From: Tipula vernalis
Taxonomy: Eukaryota > Arthropoda > Insecta > Diptera > Tipulidae
Direction of reading: 5' to 3'
Length of the DNA: 64,000 bases
NCBI GenBank assembly: GCA_958295665.1
Contig: OY282560.1
Coordinates: forward strand, 312,833,236-312,897,235
Shown in pieces: positions 53,546 to 64,000 of this stretch. A program made the position numbers and the translations under genes. Position 1 is the stretch's first letter; the number at the start of each line of letters is the position of its first letter. The notes below the pieces were generated by a model. The model was not told the origin of the DNA. It saw only the letters and a list, made by a program, of their open reading frames with translations, and did not search any database.

Positions 53546-56500
53546 TCAATCATCGGAATCGGAGCACAATTGCCGGAGTTCGCTTTTTGGAGCTCTGACT
53601 TTTTGGTCTATAGTTCAGGTGATTTTCAATAAATTTGAATTTTCTCCAAAATGTGTAGAAATATTCGAACGATCCAAATGTCCGTTGGCACGATAATTAC
53701 AGGGCTCAACGCCTATTGATTGAGGTATCAATCATCGGAATCGGAGCACAATTGCTGGAGTTCGCTTTTTGGAGCTCTGACTTTTTGGTCTATAGTTCAG
53801 GTGATTTTCAATAAATTTGAATTTTCTCCAAAATGTGTAGAAATATTCGAACGATCCAAATGTCCGTTGGCACGATAATTACAGGGCTCAACGCCTATTG
53901 ATAGAGGTATCAATCATCGGAATCGGAGCACAATTGCCGGAGTTCGCTTTTTGGAGCTCTGACTTTTTGGTCTATAGTTCAGGTGATTTTCAATAAATTT
54001 GAATTTTCTCCAAAATGTGTAGAAATATTCGAACGATCCAAATGTCCGTTGGCACGATAATTACAGGGCTCAACGCCTATTGATAGAGGTATCAATCATC
54101 GGAATCGGAGCACAATTGCCGGAGTTCGCTTTTTGAAGCTCTGACTTTTTGGTCTATAGTTCAGGTGATTTTCAATAAATTTGAATTTTCTCCAAAATGT
54201 GTAGAAATATTCGAACGATCCAAATGTCCGTTGGCACGATAATTACAGGGCTCAACGCCTATTGATAGAGGTATCAATCATCGGCATCGGAGCACAATTG
54301 CCGGAGTTCGCTCTTTGGAGCTCTGACTTTTAGGTCTATAGTTCAGGTGATTTTCAATAAATTTGAATTTTCTCCAAAATGTGTAGAAATATTCGAACGA
54401 TCCAAATGTCCGTTGGCACGATAATTACAGGGCTCAACGCCTATTGATAGAGGTATCAATCATCGGCATCGGAGCACAATTGCCGGAGTTCGCTCTTTGG
54501 AGCTCTGACTTTTTGGTCTATAGTTCAGGTGATTTTCAATAAATTTGAATTTTCTCCAAAATGTGTAGAAATATTCGAACGATCCAAATGTCCGTCGGCA
54601 CGATAATTACAGGGCTCAACGCCTATTGATAGAGGTATCAATCATCGGAATCGGAGCACAATTGCCGGAGTTCGCTTTTTGGAGCTCTGACTTTTTGGTC
54701 TATAGTTCAGGTGATTTTCAATAAATTTGAATTTTCTCCAAAATGTGTAGAAATATTCGAACGATCCAAATGTCCGTTGGCACGATAATTACAGGGCTCA
54801 ACGCCTATTGATAGAGGTATCAATCATCGGAATCGGAGCACAATTGCCGGAGTTCGCTTTTTGGAGCTCTGACTTTTTGGTCTATAGTTCAGGTGATTTT
54901 CAATAAATTTGAATTTTCTCCAAAATGTGTAGAAATATTCGAACGATCCAAATGTCCGTTGGCACGATAATTACAGGGCTCAACGCCTATTGATAGAGGT
55001 ATCAATCATCGGAATCGGAGCACAATTGCCGGAGTTCGCTCTTTGGAGCTCTGACTTTTTGGTCTATAGTTCAGGTGATTTTCAATAAATTTGAATTTTC
55101 TCCAAAATGTGTAGAAATATTCGAACGATCCAAATGTCCGTCGGCACGATAATTACAGGGCTCAACGCCTATTGATAGAGGTATCAATCATCGGAATCGG
55201 AGCACAATTGCCGGAGTTCGCTTTTTGGAGCTCTGACTTTTTGGTCTATAGTTCAGGTGATTTTCAATAAATTTGAATTTTCTCCAAAATGTGTAGAAAT
55301 ATTCGAACGATCCAAATGTCCGTTGGCACGATAATTACAGGGCTCAACGCCTATTGATAGAGGTATCAATCATCGGAATCGGAGCACAATTGCCGGAGTT
55401 CGCTTTTTGGAGCTCTGACTTTTTGGTCTATAGTTCAGGTGATTTTCAATAAATTTGAATTTTCTCCAAAATGTGTAGAAATATTCGAACGATCCAAATG
55501 TCCGTTGGCACGATAATTACAGGGCTCAACGCCTATTGATAGAGGTATCAATCATCGGCATCGGAGCACAATTGCCGGAGTTTGCTCTTTGGAGCTCTGA
55601 CTTTTTGGTCTATAGTTCAGGTGATTTTCAATAAATTTGAATTTTCTTCAAAATGTGTAGAAATATTCGAACGATCCAAATGTCCGTTGGCACGATAATT
55701 ACAGGGCTCAACACCCATTGATAGAGGTATCAATCATCGGCATCGGAGCACAATTTCCGGAGTTCGCTCTTTGGAGCTCTGACTTTTTGGTCTATAGTTC
55801 AGGTGATTTTCAATAAATTTGAATTTTCTCCAAAATGTGTAGAAATATTCGAACGATCCAAATGTCCGTTGGCACGATAATTACAGGGCTCAACGCCTAT
55901 TGATAGAGGTATCAATAATCGGAATCGGAGCACAATTGCCGGAGTTCGCTTTTTGGAGCTCTGACTTTTTGGTCTATAGTTCAGGTGATTTTCAATAAAT
56001 TTGAATTTTCTCCAAAATGTGTAGAAATATTCGAACGATCCAAATGTCCGTTGGCACGATAATTACAGGGCTCAACGCCTATTGATAGAGGTATCAATCA
56101 TTAGAATCGGAGCACAATTGCCGGAGTTCGCTTTTTGGAGCTCTGACTTTTTGGTCTATAGTTCAGGTGATTTTCAATAAATTTGAATTTTCTCCAAAAT
56201 GTGTAGAAATATTCGAACGATCCAAATGTCCGTTGGCACGATAATTACAGGGCTCAACGCCTATTGATAGAGGTATCAATCATCGGAATCGGAGCACAAT
56301 TGCCGGAGTTCGCTTTTTGGAGCTCTGACTTTTTGGTCTATAGTTCAGGTGATTTTCAATAAATTTGAATTTTCTCCAAAATGTGTAGAAATATTCGAAC
56401 GATCCAAATGTCCGTTGGCACGATAATTACAGGGCTCAACGCCTATTGATAGAGGTATCAATCATCGGAATCGGAGCACAATTGCCGGAGTTCGCTTTTT

Positions 56501-59005
56501 GGACCTCTGACTTTTTGGTCTATAGTTCAGGTGATTTTCAATAAATTTGAATTTTCTCCAAAATGTGTAGAAATATTCGAACGATCCAAATGTCCGTCGG
56601 CACGATAATTACAGGGCTCAACGCCTATTGATAGAGGTATCAATCATCGGAATCGGAGCACAATTGCCGGAGTTCGCATTTTGGAGCTCTGACTTTTTGG
56701 TCTATAGTTCAGGTGATTTTCAATAAATTTGAATTTTCTCCAAAATGTGTAGAAATATTCGAACGATCCAAATGTCCGTTGGCACGATAATTACAGGGCT
56801 CAACGCCTATTGATAGAGGTATCAATCATCGGAATCGGAGCACAATTGCCGGAGTTCGCTTTTTGGAGCTCTGACTTTTTGGTCTATAGTTCAGGTGATT
56901 TTCAATAAATTTGAATTTTCTCCAAAATGTGTAGAAATATTCGAACGATCCAAATGTCCGTTGGCACGATAATTACAGGGCTCAACGCCTATTGATAGAG
57001 GTATCAATCATCGGCATCGGAGCACAATTGCCGGAGTTCGCTCTTTGGAGCTCTGACTTTTTGGTCTATAGTTCAGGTGATTTTCAATAAATTTGAATTT
57101 TCTCCAAAATGTGTAGAAATATTCGAACGATTCAAATGTCTGTCGGCACGATAATTACAGGGCTCAACGCCTATTGATAGAGGTATCAATCATCGGAATC
57201 GGAGCACAATTGCCGGAGTTCGCTTTTTGGAGCTCTGACTTTTTGGTCTATAGTTCAGGTGATTTTCAATAAATTTGAATTTTCTCCAAAATGTGTAGAA
57301 ATATTCGAACGATCCAAATGTCCGTTGGCACGATAATTACAGGGCTCAACGCCTATTGATAGAGGTATCAATCATCGGAATCGGAGCACAATTGCCGGAG
57401 TTCGCTTTTTGGAGCTCTGACTTTTTGGTCTATAGTTCAGGTGATTTTCAATAAATTTGAATTTTCTCCAAAATGTGTAGAAATATTCGAACGATCCAAA
57501 TGTCCGTTGGCACGATAATTACAGGGCTCAACGCCTATTGATAGAGGTATCAATCATCGGAATCGGAGCACAATTGCCGGAGTTCGCTCTTTGGAGCTCT
57601 GACTTTTTGGTCTATAGTTCAGGTGATTTTCAATAAATTTGAATTTTCTCCAAAATGTGTAGAAATATTCGAACGATCCAAATGTCCGTTGGCACGATAA
57701 TTACAGGGCTCAACGCCTATTGATAGAGGTATCAATCATCGGCATCGGAGCACAATTGCCGGAGTTCGCTCTTTGGAGCTCTGACTTTTTGGTCTATAGT
57801 TCAGGTGATTTTCAATAAATTTGAATTTTCTCCAAAATGTGTAGAAATATTCGAACGATCCAAATGTCCGTCGGCACGATAATTACAGGGCTCAACGCCT
57901 ATTGATAGAGGTATCAATCATCGGAATCGGAGCACAATTGCCGGAGTTCGCTTTTTGGAGCTCTGACTTTTTGGTCTATAGTTCAGGTGATTTTCAATAA
58001 ATTTGAATTTTCTCCAAAATGTGTAGAAATATTTGAACGATCCAAATGTCCGTTGGCACGATAATTACAGGGCTCAACGCCTATTGATAGAGGTATCAAT
58101 CATCGGAATCGGAGCACAATTGCCGGAGTTCGCTTTTTGGAGCTCTGACTTTTTGGTCTATAGTTCAGGTGATTTTCAATAAATTTGAATTTTCTCCAAA
58201 ATGTGTAGAAATATTCGAACGATCCAAATGTCCGTTGGCACGATAATTACAGGGCTCAACGCCTATTGATAGAGGTATCAATCATCGGAATCGGAGCACA
58301 ATTGCCGGAGTTCGCTTTTTGGAGCTCTGACTTTTTGGTCTATAGTTCAGGTGATTTTCAATAAATTTGAATTTTCTCCAAAATGTGTAGAAATATTCTA
58401 ACGATCCAAATGTCCGTTGGCACGATAATTACAGGGCTCAACGCCTATTGATAGAGGTATCAATCATCGGAATCGGAGCACAATTGCCGGAGTTCGCATT
58501 TTGGAGCTCTGACTTTTTGGTCTATAGTTCAGGTGATTTTCAATAAATTTGAATTTTCTCCAAAATGTGTAGAAATATTCGAACGATCCAAATGTCCGTT
58601 GGCACGATAATTACAGGGCTCAACGCCCATTGATAGAGGTATCAATCATCGGCATCGGAGCACAATTGCCGGAGTTCGCTCTTTGGAGCTCTGACTTTTT
58701 GGTCTATAGTTCAGGTGATTTTCAATAAATTTGAATTTTCTCCAAAATGTGTAGAAATATTCGAACGATCCAAATGTCCGTTGGCACGATAATTACAGGG
58801 CTCAACGCCTATTGATAGAGGTATCAATCATCGGAATCGGAGCACAATTGCCGGAGTTCGCTTTTTGGAGCTCTGACTTTTTGGTCTATAGTTCAGGTGA
58901 TTTTCAATAAATTTGAATTTTCTCCAAAATGTGTAGAAATATTCGAACGATCCAAATGTCCGTTGGCACGATAATTACAGGGCTCAACGCCTATTGATAG
59001 AGGTA
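53546..59005. repeat. 5460 bp tandem duplication, copy 2
   Basis: This is the counterpart of 48086-53545. Differences seen by eye include GTTTGCTC near 55579, TTCTTCAAAATG near 55645, CATTAGAATCGG near 56099, a GTCGG/GTTGG swap at 54595, and an A-for-C at position 12 of the monomer near 57552. The two copies therefore share nearly all markers but are not identical, which argues against a simple assembly duplicate. The right edge is approximate. Confidence 0.9.
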
Positions 59006-59369
59006 TCAATCATCGGAATCGGAGCACAATTGCCGGAGTTCGCTTTTTGGAGCTCTGACTTTTTGATCTATAGTTCAGGTGATTTTCAATAAATTTGAAT
59101 TTTCTCCAAAATGTGTAGAAATATTCGAACGATCCAAATGTCCGTTGGCACGATAATTACAGGGCTCAACGCCTATTGATAGAGGTATCAATCATCGGAA
59201 TCGGAGCACAATTGCCGGAGTTCGCTCTTTGGAGCTCTGACTTTTTGGTCTATAGTTCAGGTGATTTTCAATAAATTTGAATTTTCTCCAAAATGTGTAG
59301 AAATATTCGAACGATCCAAATGTCCGTCGGCACGATAATTACAGGGCTCAACGCCTATTGATAGAGGTA

Positions 59370-59524
59370 TCAATCATCGCTTTTTGGAGCTCTGACTTTT
59401 TGGTCTATAGTTCAGGTGATTTTCAATAAATTTGAATTTTCTCCAAAATGTGTAGAAATATTCGAACGATCCAAATGTCCGTTGGCACGATAATTACAGG
59501 GCTCAACGCCTATTGATAGAGGTA
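59370..59524. repeat. 155 bp deletion monomer
   Basis: TCAATCATCG joins CTTTTTGGAGC directly, losing 27 bp (positions 11-37), including the ATCGGA doublet and the CAATTG site. TCG stands on both sides of the lost piece, a 3 bp microhomology. It is seen once. Confidence 0.94.
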
Positions 59525-61890
59525 TCAATCATCGGAATCGGAGCACAATTGCCGGAGTTCGCTTTTTGGAGCTCTGACTTTTTGGTCTATAGTTCAGGTG
59601 ATTTTCAATAAATTTGAATTTTCTCCAAAATGTGTAGAAATATTCGAACGATCCAAATGTCCGTTGGCACGATAATTACAGGGCTCAACGCCTATTGATA
59701 GAGGTATCAATCATCGGAATCGGAGCACAATTGCCGGAGTTCGCTTTTTGGAGCTCTGACTTTTTGGTCTATAGTTCAGGTGATTTTCAATAAATTTGAA
59801 TTTTCTCCAAAATGTGTAGAAATATTCGAACGATCCAAATGTCCGTTGGCACGATAATTACAGGGCTCAACGCCTATTGATAGAGGTATCAATCATCGGA
59901 ATCGGAGCACAATTGCCGGAGTTCGCTTTTTGGAGCTCTGACTTTTTGGTCTATAGTTCAGGTGATTTTCAATAAATTTGAATTTTCTCCAAAATGTGTA
60001 GAAATATTCGAACGATCCAAATGTCCGTTGGCACGATAATTACAGGGCTCAACGCCCATTGATAGAGGTATCAATCATCGGCATCGGAGCACAATTGCCG
60101 GAGTTTGCTCTTTGGAGCTCTGACTTTTTGGTCTATAGTTCAGGTGATTTTCAATAAATTTGAATTTTCTCCAAAATGTGTAGAAATATTCGAACGATCC
60201 AAATGTCCGTTGGCACGATAATTACAGGGCTCAACGCCTATTGATAGAGGTATCAATCATCGGAATCGGAGCACAATTGCCGGAGTTCGCTTTTTGGAGC
60301 TCTGACTTTTTGGTCTATAGTTCAGGTGATTTTCAATAAATTTGAATTTTCTCCAAAATGTGTAGAAATATTCGAACGATCCAAATGTCCGTTGGCACGA
60401 TAATTACAGGGCTCAACGCCTATTGATAGAGGTATCAATCATCGGCATCGGAGCACAATTGCCGGAGTTCGCTCTTTGGAGCTCTGACTTTTTGGTCTAT
60501 AGTTCAGGTGATTTTCAATAAATTTGAATTTTCTCCAAAATGTGTAGAAATATTCGAACGATCCAAATGTCCGTCGGCACGATAATTACAGGGCTCAACG
60601 CCTATTGATAGAGGTATCAATCATCGGAATCGGAGCACAATTGCCGGAGTTCGCTTTTTGGAGCTCTGACTTTTTGGCCTATAGTTCAGGTGATTTTCAA
60701 TAAATTTGAATTTTCTCCAAAATGTGTAGAAATATTCGAACGATCGAAATGTCCGTTGGCACGATAATTACAGGGCTCAACGCCTATTGATAGAGGTATC
60801 AATCATCGGAATCGGAGCACAATTGCCGGAGTTCGCTCTTTGGAGCTCTGACTTTTTGGTCTATAGTTCAGGTGATTTTCAATAAATTTGAATTTTCTCC
60901 AAAATGTGTAGAAATATTCGAACGATCCAAATGTCCGTCGGCACGATAATTACAGGGCTCAACGCCTATTGATAGAAGTATCAATCATCGGAATCGGAGC
61001 ACCAATTGCCGGAGTTCGCTTTTTGGAGCTCTGACTTTTGGTCTATAGTTCAGGTGATTTTCAATAAATTTGAATTTTCTTCAAAATGTGTAGAAATATT
61101 CGAACGATCCAAATGTCCGTTGGCACGATAATTACAGGGCTCAACGCCTATTGATAGAGGTATCAATCATCGGAATCGGAGCACAATTGCCGGAGTTCGC
61201 TTTTTGGAGCTCTGACTTTTTGGTCTATAGTTCAGGTGATTTTCAATAAATTTGAATTTTCTCCAAAATGTGTAGAAATATTCGAACGATCCAAATGTCC
61301 GTTGGCACGATAATTACAGGGCTCAACGCCTATTGATAGAGGTATCAATCATCGGAATCGGAGCACAATTGCCGGAGTTCGCTTTTTGGAGCTCTGACTT
61401 TTTGGTCTATAGTTCAGGTGATTTTCAATAAATTTGAATTTTCTCCAAAATGTGTAGAAATATTCGAACGATCCAAATGTCCGTTGGCACGATAATTACA
61501 GGGCTCAACGCCTATTGATAGAGGTATCAATCATCGGAATCGGAGCACAATTGCCGGAGTTCGCTTTTTGGAGCTCTGACTTTTTGGTCTATAGTTCAGG
61601 TGATTTTCAATAAATTTGAATTTTCTCCAAAATGTGTAGAAATATTCGAACGATCCAAATGTCCGTTGGCACGATAATTACAGGGCTCAACGCCTATTGA
61701 TAGAGGTATCAATCATCGGAATCGGAGCACAATTGCCGGAGTTCGCTTTTTGGAGCTCTGACTTTTTGGTCTATAGTTCAGGTGATTTTCAATAAATTTG
61801 AATTTTCTCCAAAATGTGTAGAAATATTCGAACGATCCAAATGTCCGTTGGCACGATAATTACAGGGCTCAACGCCTATTGATAGAGGTA

Positions 61891-62072
61891 TCAATCATCG
61901 GAATCGGAGCACAATTGCCGGAGTTCGCTTTTTGGAGCTCTGACTTTTTGGTCTATAGTTCAGGTGATTTTCAATAAATTTGAATTTTCTCCAAAATGTG
62001 TAGAAATATTCGAACGATCCAAATGTCCGTTGGCACGATAATTACAGGGCTCAACGCCTATTGATAGAGGTA
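61891..62072 (+). repeat. Representative consensus monomer (182 bp)
   Basis: This copy matches the consensus I read across the window and can serve as the reference monomer. Sub-structures by monomer position: a perfect tandem hexamer ATCGGA-ATCGGA at 7-18; CAATTG at 22-27; a run of five T at 39-43 followed by GGAGCTC; a second run of five T at 55-59; an AT-rich core at 76-124; CCAA and TTGG arms at 129-132 and 140-143; and the junction motif ATTGATA at 170-176. It contains nine CpG dinucleotides (starting at 9, 15, 29, 36, 121, 125, 138, 146 and 165) against about seven expected from base composition. Because 182 is not a multiple of three, a reading frame cannot persist from monomer to monomer, so the repeat does not encode a tandem-repeat protein. 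Confidence 0.95.
61970..61984. repeat. Dyad in the AT-rich core (example)
   Basis: TTCAA-TAAAT-TTGAA is an inverted repeat with 5 bp arms at consensus positions 80-94. It overlaps a second near-palindrome, AAATT-TG-AATTT, at 86-97. Almost every copy keeps it. Exceptions include TCAATCAATTT at about 3310, 6461 and 16636, and TCAATTAATTT at about 19608 and 33559. It sits about 90 bp from the junction dyad, roughly half a monomer away. Confidence 0.8.
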
Positions 62073-62077
62073 TCAAT
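62060..62077. repeat. Dyad at monomer junction (example of each copy)
   Basis: The end of one monomer and the start of the next form a perfect inverted repeat, ATTGATA-GAGG-TATCAAT: 7 bp arms with a 4 bp spacer, at consensus positions 170-182 plus 1-5. It recurs at nearly every junction. It is weakened in copies with GACAGAGG (for example near 171 and 1942), ATTAATAG (2851, 14590, 16177), GATTGAGG (45711, 48259, 53719) or GGTCTCAAT (1091, 3407, 6923 and equivalents), and it is absent where the 313 bp dimer deletes the junction. Short dyads are reported to be common in centromeric satellites that lack CENP-B boxes; a functional role here is only inferred. Confidence 0.85.
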
Positions 62078-64000
62078 CATCGGAATCGGAGCACAATTGC
62101 CGAAGTTCGCTTTTTGGAGCTCTGACTTTTTGGTCTATAGTTCAGGTGATTTTCAATAAATTTGAATTTTCTCCAAAATGTGTAGAAATATTCGAACGAT
62201 CCAAATGTCCGTTGGCACGATAATTACAGGGCTCAACGCCTATTGATAGAGGTATCAATCATCGGAATCGGAGCACAATTGCCGGAGTTCGCTTTTTGGA
62301 GCTCTGACTTTTTGGTCTATAGTTCAGGTGATTTTCAATAAATTTGAATTTTCTCCAAAATGTGTAGAAATATTCGAACGATCCAAATGTCCGTTGGCAC
62401 GATAATTACAGGGCTCAACACCCATTGATAGAGGTATCAATCATCGGCATCGGAGCACAATTGCCGGAGTTCGCTCTTTGGAGCTCTGACTTTTTGGTCT
62501 ATAGTTCAGGTGATTTTCAATAAATTTGAATTTTCTCCAAAATGTGTAGAAATATTCGAACGATCCAAATGTCCGTTGGCACGATAATTACAGGGCTCAA
62601 CGCCTATTGATAGAGGTATCAATCATCGGAATCGGAGCACAATTGCCGGAGTTCGCTTTTTGGAGCTCTGACTTTTTGGTCTATAGTTCAGGTGATTTTC
62701 AATAAATTTGAATTTTCTCCAAAATGTGTAGAAATATTCGAACGACCCAAATGTCCGTTGGCACGATAATTACAGGGCTCAACGCCTATTGATAGAGGTA
62801 TCAATCATCGGAATCGGAGCACAATTGCCGGAGTTCGCTTTTTGGAGCTCTGACTTTTTGGTCTATAGTTCAGGTGATTTTCAATAAATTTGAATTTTCT
62901 CCAAAATGTGTAGAAATATTCGAACGATCCAAATGTCCGTTGGCACGATAATTACAGGGCTCAACGCCTATTGATAGAGGTATCAATCATCGGCATCGTA
63001 GCACAATTGCCGGAGTTCGCTCTTTGGAGCTCTGACTTTTTGGTCTATAGTTCAGGTGATTTTCAATAAATTTGAATTTTCTCCAAAATGTGTAGAAATA
63101 TTCGAACGATCCAAATGTCCGTTGGCACGATAATTACAGGGCTCAACGCCTATTGATAGATGTATCAATCATCGGCATCGGAGCACAATTGCCGGAGTTC
63201 GCTCTTTGGAGCTCTGACTTTTTGGTCTATAGTTCAGGTGATTTTCAATAAATTTGAATTTTCTCCAAAATGTGTAGAAATATTCGAACGATCCAAATGT
63301 CCGTTGGCACGATAATTACAGGGCTCAACGCCTATTGATAGAGGTATCAATCATCGGAATCGGAGCACAATTGCCGGAGTTCGCTTTTTGGAGCTCTGAC
63401 TTTTTGGTCTATAGTTCAGGTGATTTTCAATAAATTTGAATTTTCTCCAAAATGTGTAGAAATATTCGAACGATCCAAATGTCCGTTGGCACGATAATTA
63501 CAGGGCTCAACGCCTATTGATAGAGGTATCAATCATCGGAATCGGAGCACAATTGCCGGAGTTCGCTTTTTGGAGCTCTGACTTTTTGGTCTATAGTTCA
63601 GGTGATTTTCAATAAATTTGAATTTTCTCCAAAATGTGTAGAAATATTCGAACGATCCAAATGTCCGTTGGCACGATAATTACAGGGCTCAACGCCTATT
63701 GATAGAGGTATCAATCATCGGAATCGGAGCACAATTGCCGGAGTTCGCTTTTTGGAGCTCTGACTTTTTGGTCTATAGTTCAGGTGATTTTCAATAAATT
63801 TGAATTTTCTCCAAAATGTGTAGAAATATTCGAACGATCCAAATGTCCGTTGGCACGATAATTACAGGGCTCAACGCCTATTGATAGAGGTATCAATCAT
63901 CGGAATCGGAGTACAATTGCCGGAGTTCGCTTTTTGGAGCTCTGACTTTTTGGTCTATAGTTCAGGTGATTTTCAATAAATTTGAATTTTCTCCAAAATG

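Larger units (their letters stand above)
1..64000. repeat. Satellite DNA array, 182 bp monomer, about 350 copies
   Basis: The sequence repeats every 182 bases from first to last base, always in the same orientation. Each full copy begins with a TCAATCAT-like octamer at consensus position 1. It then carries a CAATTG at 22-27, a GAGCTC at 45-50, an AT-rich core at about 76-124 that includes a TTCGAA at 119-124, and ends with CTATTGATAGAGGTA. The consensus has 33 C and 39 G (39.6% GC). Departures are single-base changes and a few internal deletions giving 115, 155, 162 and 168 bp monomers and a 313 bp dimer. No unique sequence interrupts the array and neither end is inside the window. The size close to one nucleosome repeat and the nested duplications are typical of eukaryotic centromeric or pericentromeric satellites; that location is an inference. 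The family is not one I recognise, so species and chromosome are left open. Confidence 0.98.
25105..64000. repeat. Domain 2: homogenised satellite, A and B subtypes
   Basis: From about 25.1 kb the array consists almost only of two subtypes. Type A has CATCGGAATCGG with GCTTTTTGG; type B has CATCGGCATCGG with GCTCTTTGG, so bases 12 and 40 co-vary. Many copies match the consensus exactly. Position 141 carries C (CCGTCGGC) in a subset, often in B copies, a state seen in domain 1 only at 9199 and its duplicate near 21981. The domain 1 markers (313 bp dimer, six-T box, GGTCTCAAT start) are absent. The simplest reading is more recent homogenisation than in domain 1. There are no genes. Confidence 0.88.
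59006..64000. repeat. Domain 2, homogeneous A/B array, part 3
   Basis: About 27 monomers up to the window end, mostly exact type A with scattered type B. Marked copies are the 155 bp deletion monomer, an ACCAATTG insertion near 61002 with a one-base loss near 61037, CCGAAG near 62101, ACACCCATTG near 62418, and ATAGATGTATC near 63156. The last monomer is cut by the window edge at about position 107. No gene is present. Confidence 0.85.

Noticed and set aside
48086..59005. The 5460 bp duplicate as a pure assembly artefact.
   Set aside because: The two copies differ at several sites (about 54595, 55579, 55645, 56099, 57552), so they are not one sequence written twice. Long-read spanning support would still be the decisive test.
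61951..61968. TATA-like or promoter signals around GTCTATAG.
   Set aside because: A short AT-containing hexamer repeated in every monomer carries no positional information. There is no downstream gene, and satellite transcription cannot be judged from sequence.
62009..62026. CENP-B box-like sequence at TTCGAACGATCCAAAT.
   Set aside because: Only six of the nine core bases of the CENP-B box pattern (TTCGnnnnAnnCGGG) match; the CGGG half is missing, and no common variant restores it.
1..64000. CRISPR array or similar repeat-spacer system.
   Set aside because: The entire 182 bp unit is conserved. There are no unique spacers between repeats and no cas-like genes.
1..64000. Transposon or LTR origin of the monomer, or transposons nested in the array.
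   Set aside because: No terminal inverted repeats flanking a coding body, no target-site duplications, no polyA or LTR ends, and no interruption of the period anywhere.

Overview
The whole 64 kb window is one uninterrupted tandem array of a single satellite DNA family. There is no gene, RNA gene, mobile element or unique flanking sequence anywhere in it. The monomer is 182 bp and 39.6% GC (72 of 182 bases), always in the same orientation, and about 350 head-to-tail copies fill the window. The window begins at monomer phase 1 (the phase used here, chosen only because the window starts there) and ends inside a monomer, so neither edge of the array is present. A 182 bp near-nucleosomal period, kilobase-scale higher-order duplications and total absence of genes point to constitutive heterochromatin of a eukaryote, most likely centromeric or pericentromeric. 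I do not recognise the family and cannot assign a species from the sequence. Plant and invertebrate satellites are both compatible. The many CpG to TpG/CpA variants suggest, but do not prove, a genome with CpG methylation.

Layout. Domain 1 (1 to about 25.1 kb) is variant-rich. It contains many recognisable monomer subtypes: a 313 bp dimer with an internal 51 bp net loss (ten copies), a six-T 183 bp monomer, a monomer carrying an A-to-G change at consensus position 72, and 162 and 168 bp deletion monomers. These recur in a fixed order, giving composite higher-order units of about 1.6, 1.8 and 2.0 kb. A roughly 9 kb block (1953-11061) is repeated as 15279-23843, differing by three whole-monomer losses and small indels. 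A 1588 bp unit is tandemly duplicated at 13378-16553.

Domain 2 (about 25.1 to 64 kb) is far more homogeneous. It is built almost entirely from two subtypes: type A has A at position 12 and T at 40, and type B has C at both. A frequent C at position 141 marks many B copies. B copies often recur every four monomers (728 bp). Larger duplications lie on top of this: a roughly 3.03 kb block at 36571-42.6 kb marked by a 115 bp monomer, and a 5460 bp (30-monomer) tandem duplication at 48086-59005 whose first six monomers also occur 2548 bp upstream.

The only open frames of note are antisense to nine monomers. They start with TTG, not ATG, and exist only because one base change removes an in-frame TGA. 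They are not genes. The most interesting features are the 18 bp dyad spanning every monomer junction, the sharp boundary near 24-25 kb between old and young array, the nested unequal-exchange history, and CpG-directed variation at eight of nine CpG sites. All copy comparisons were made by eye.
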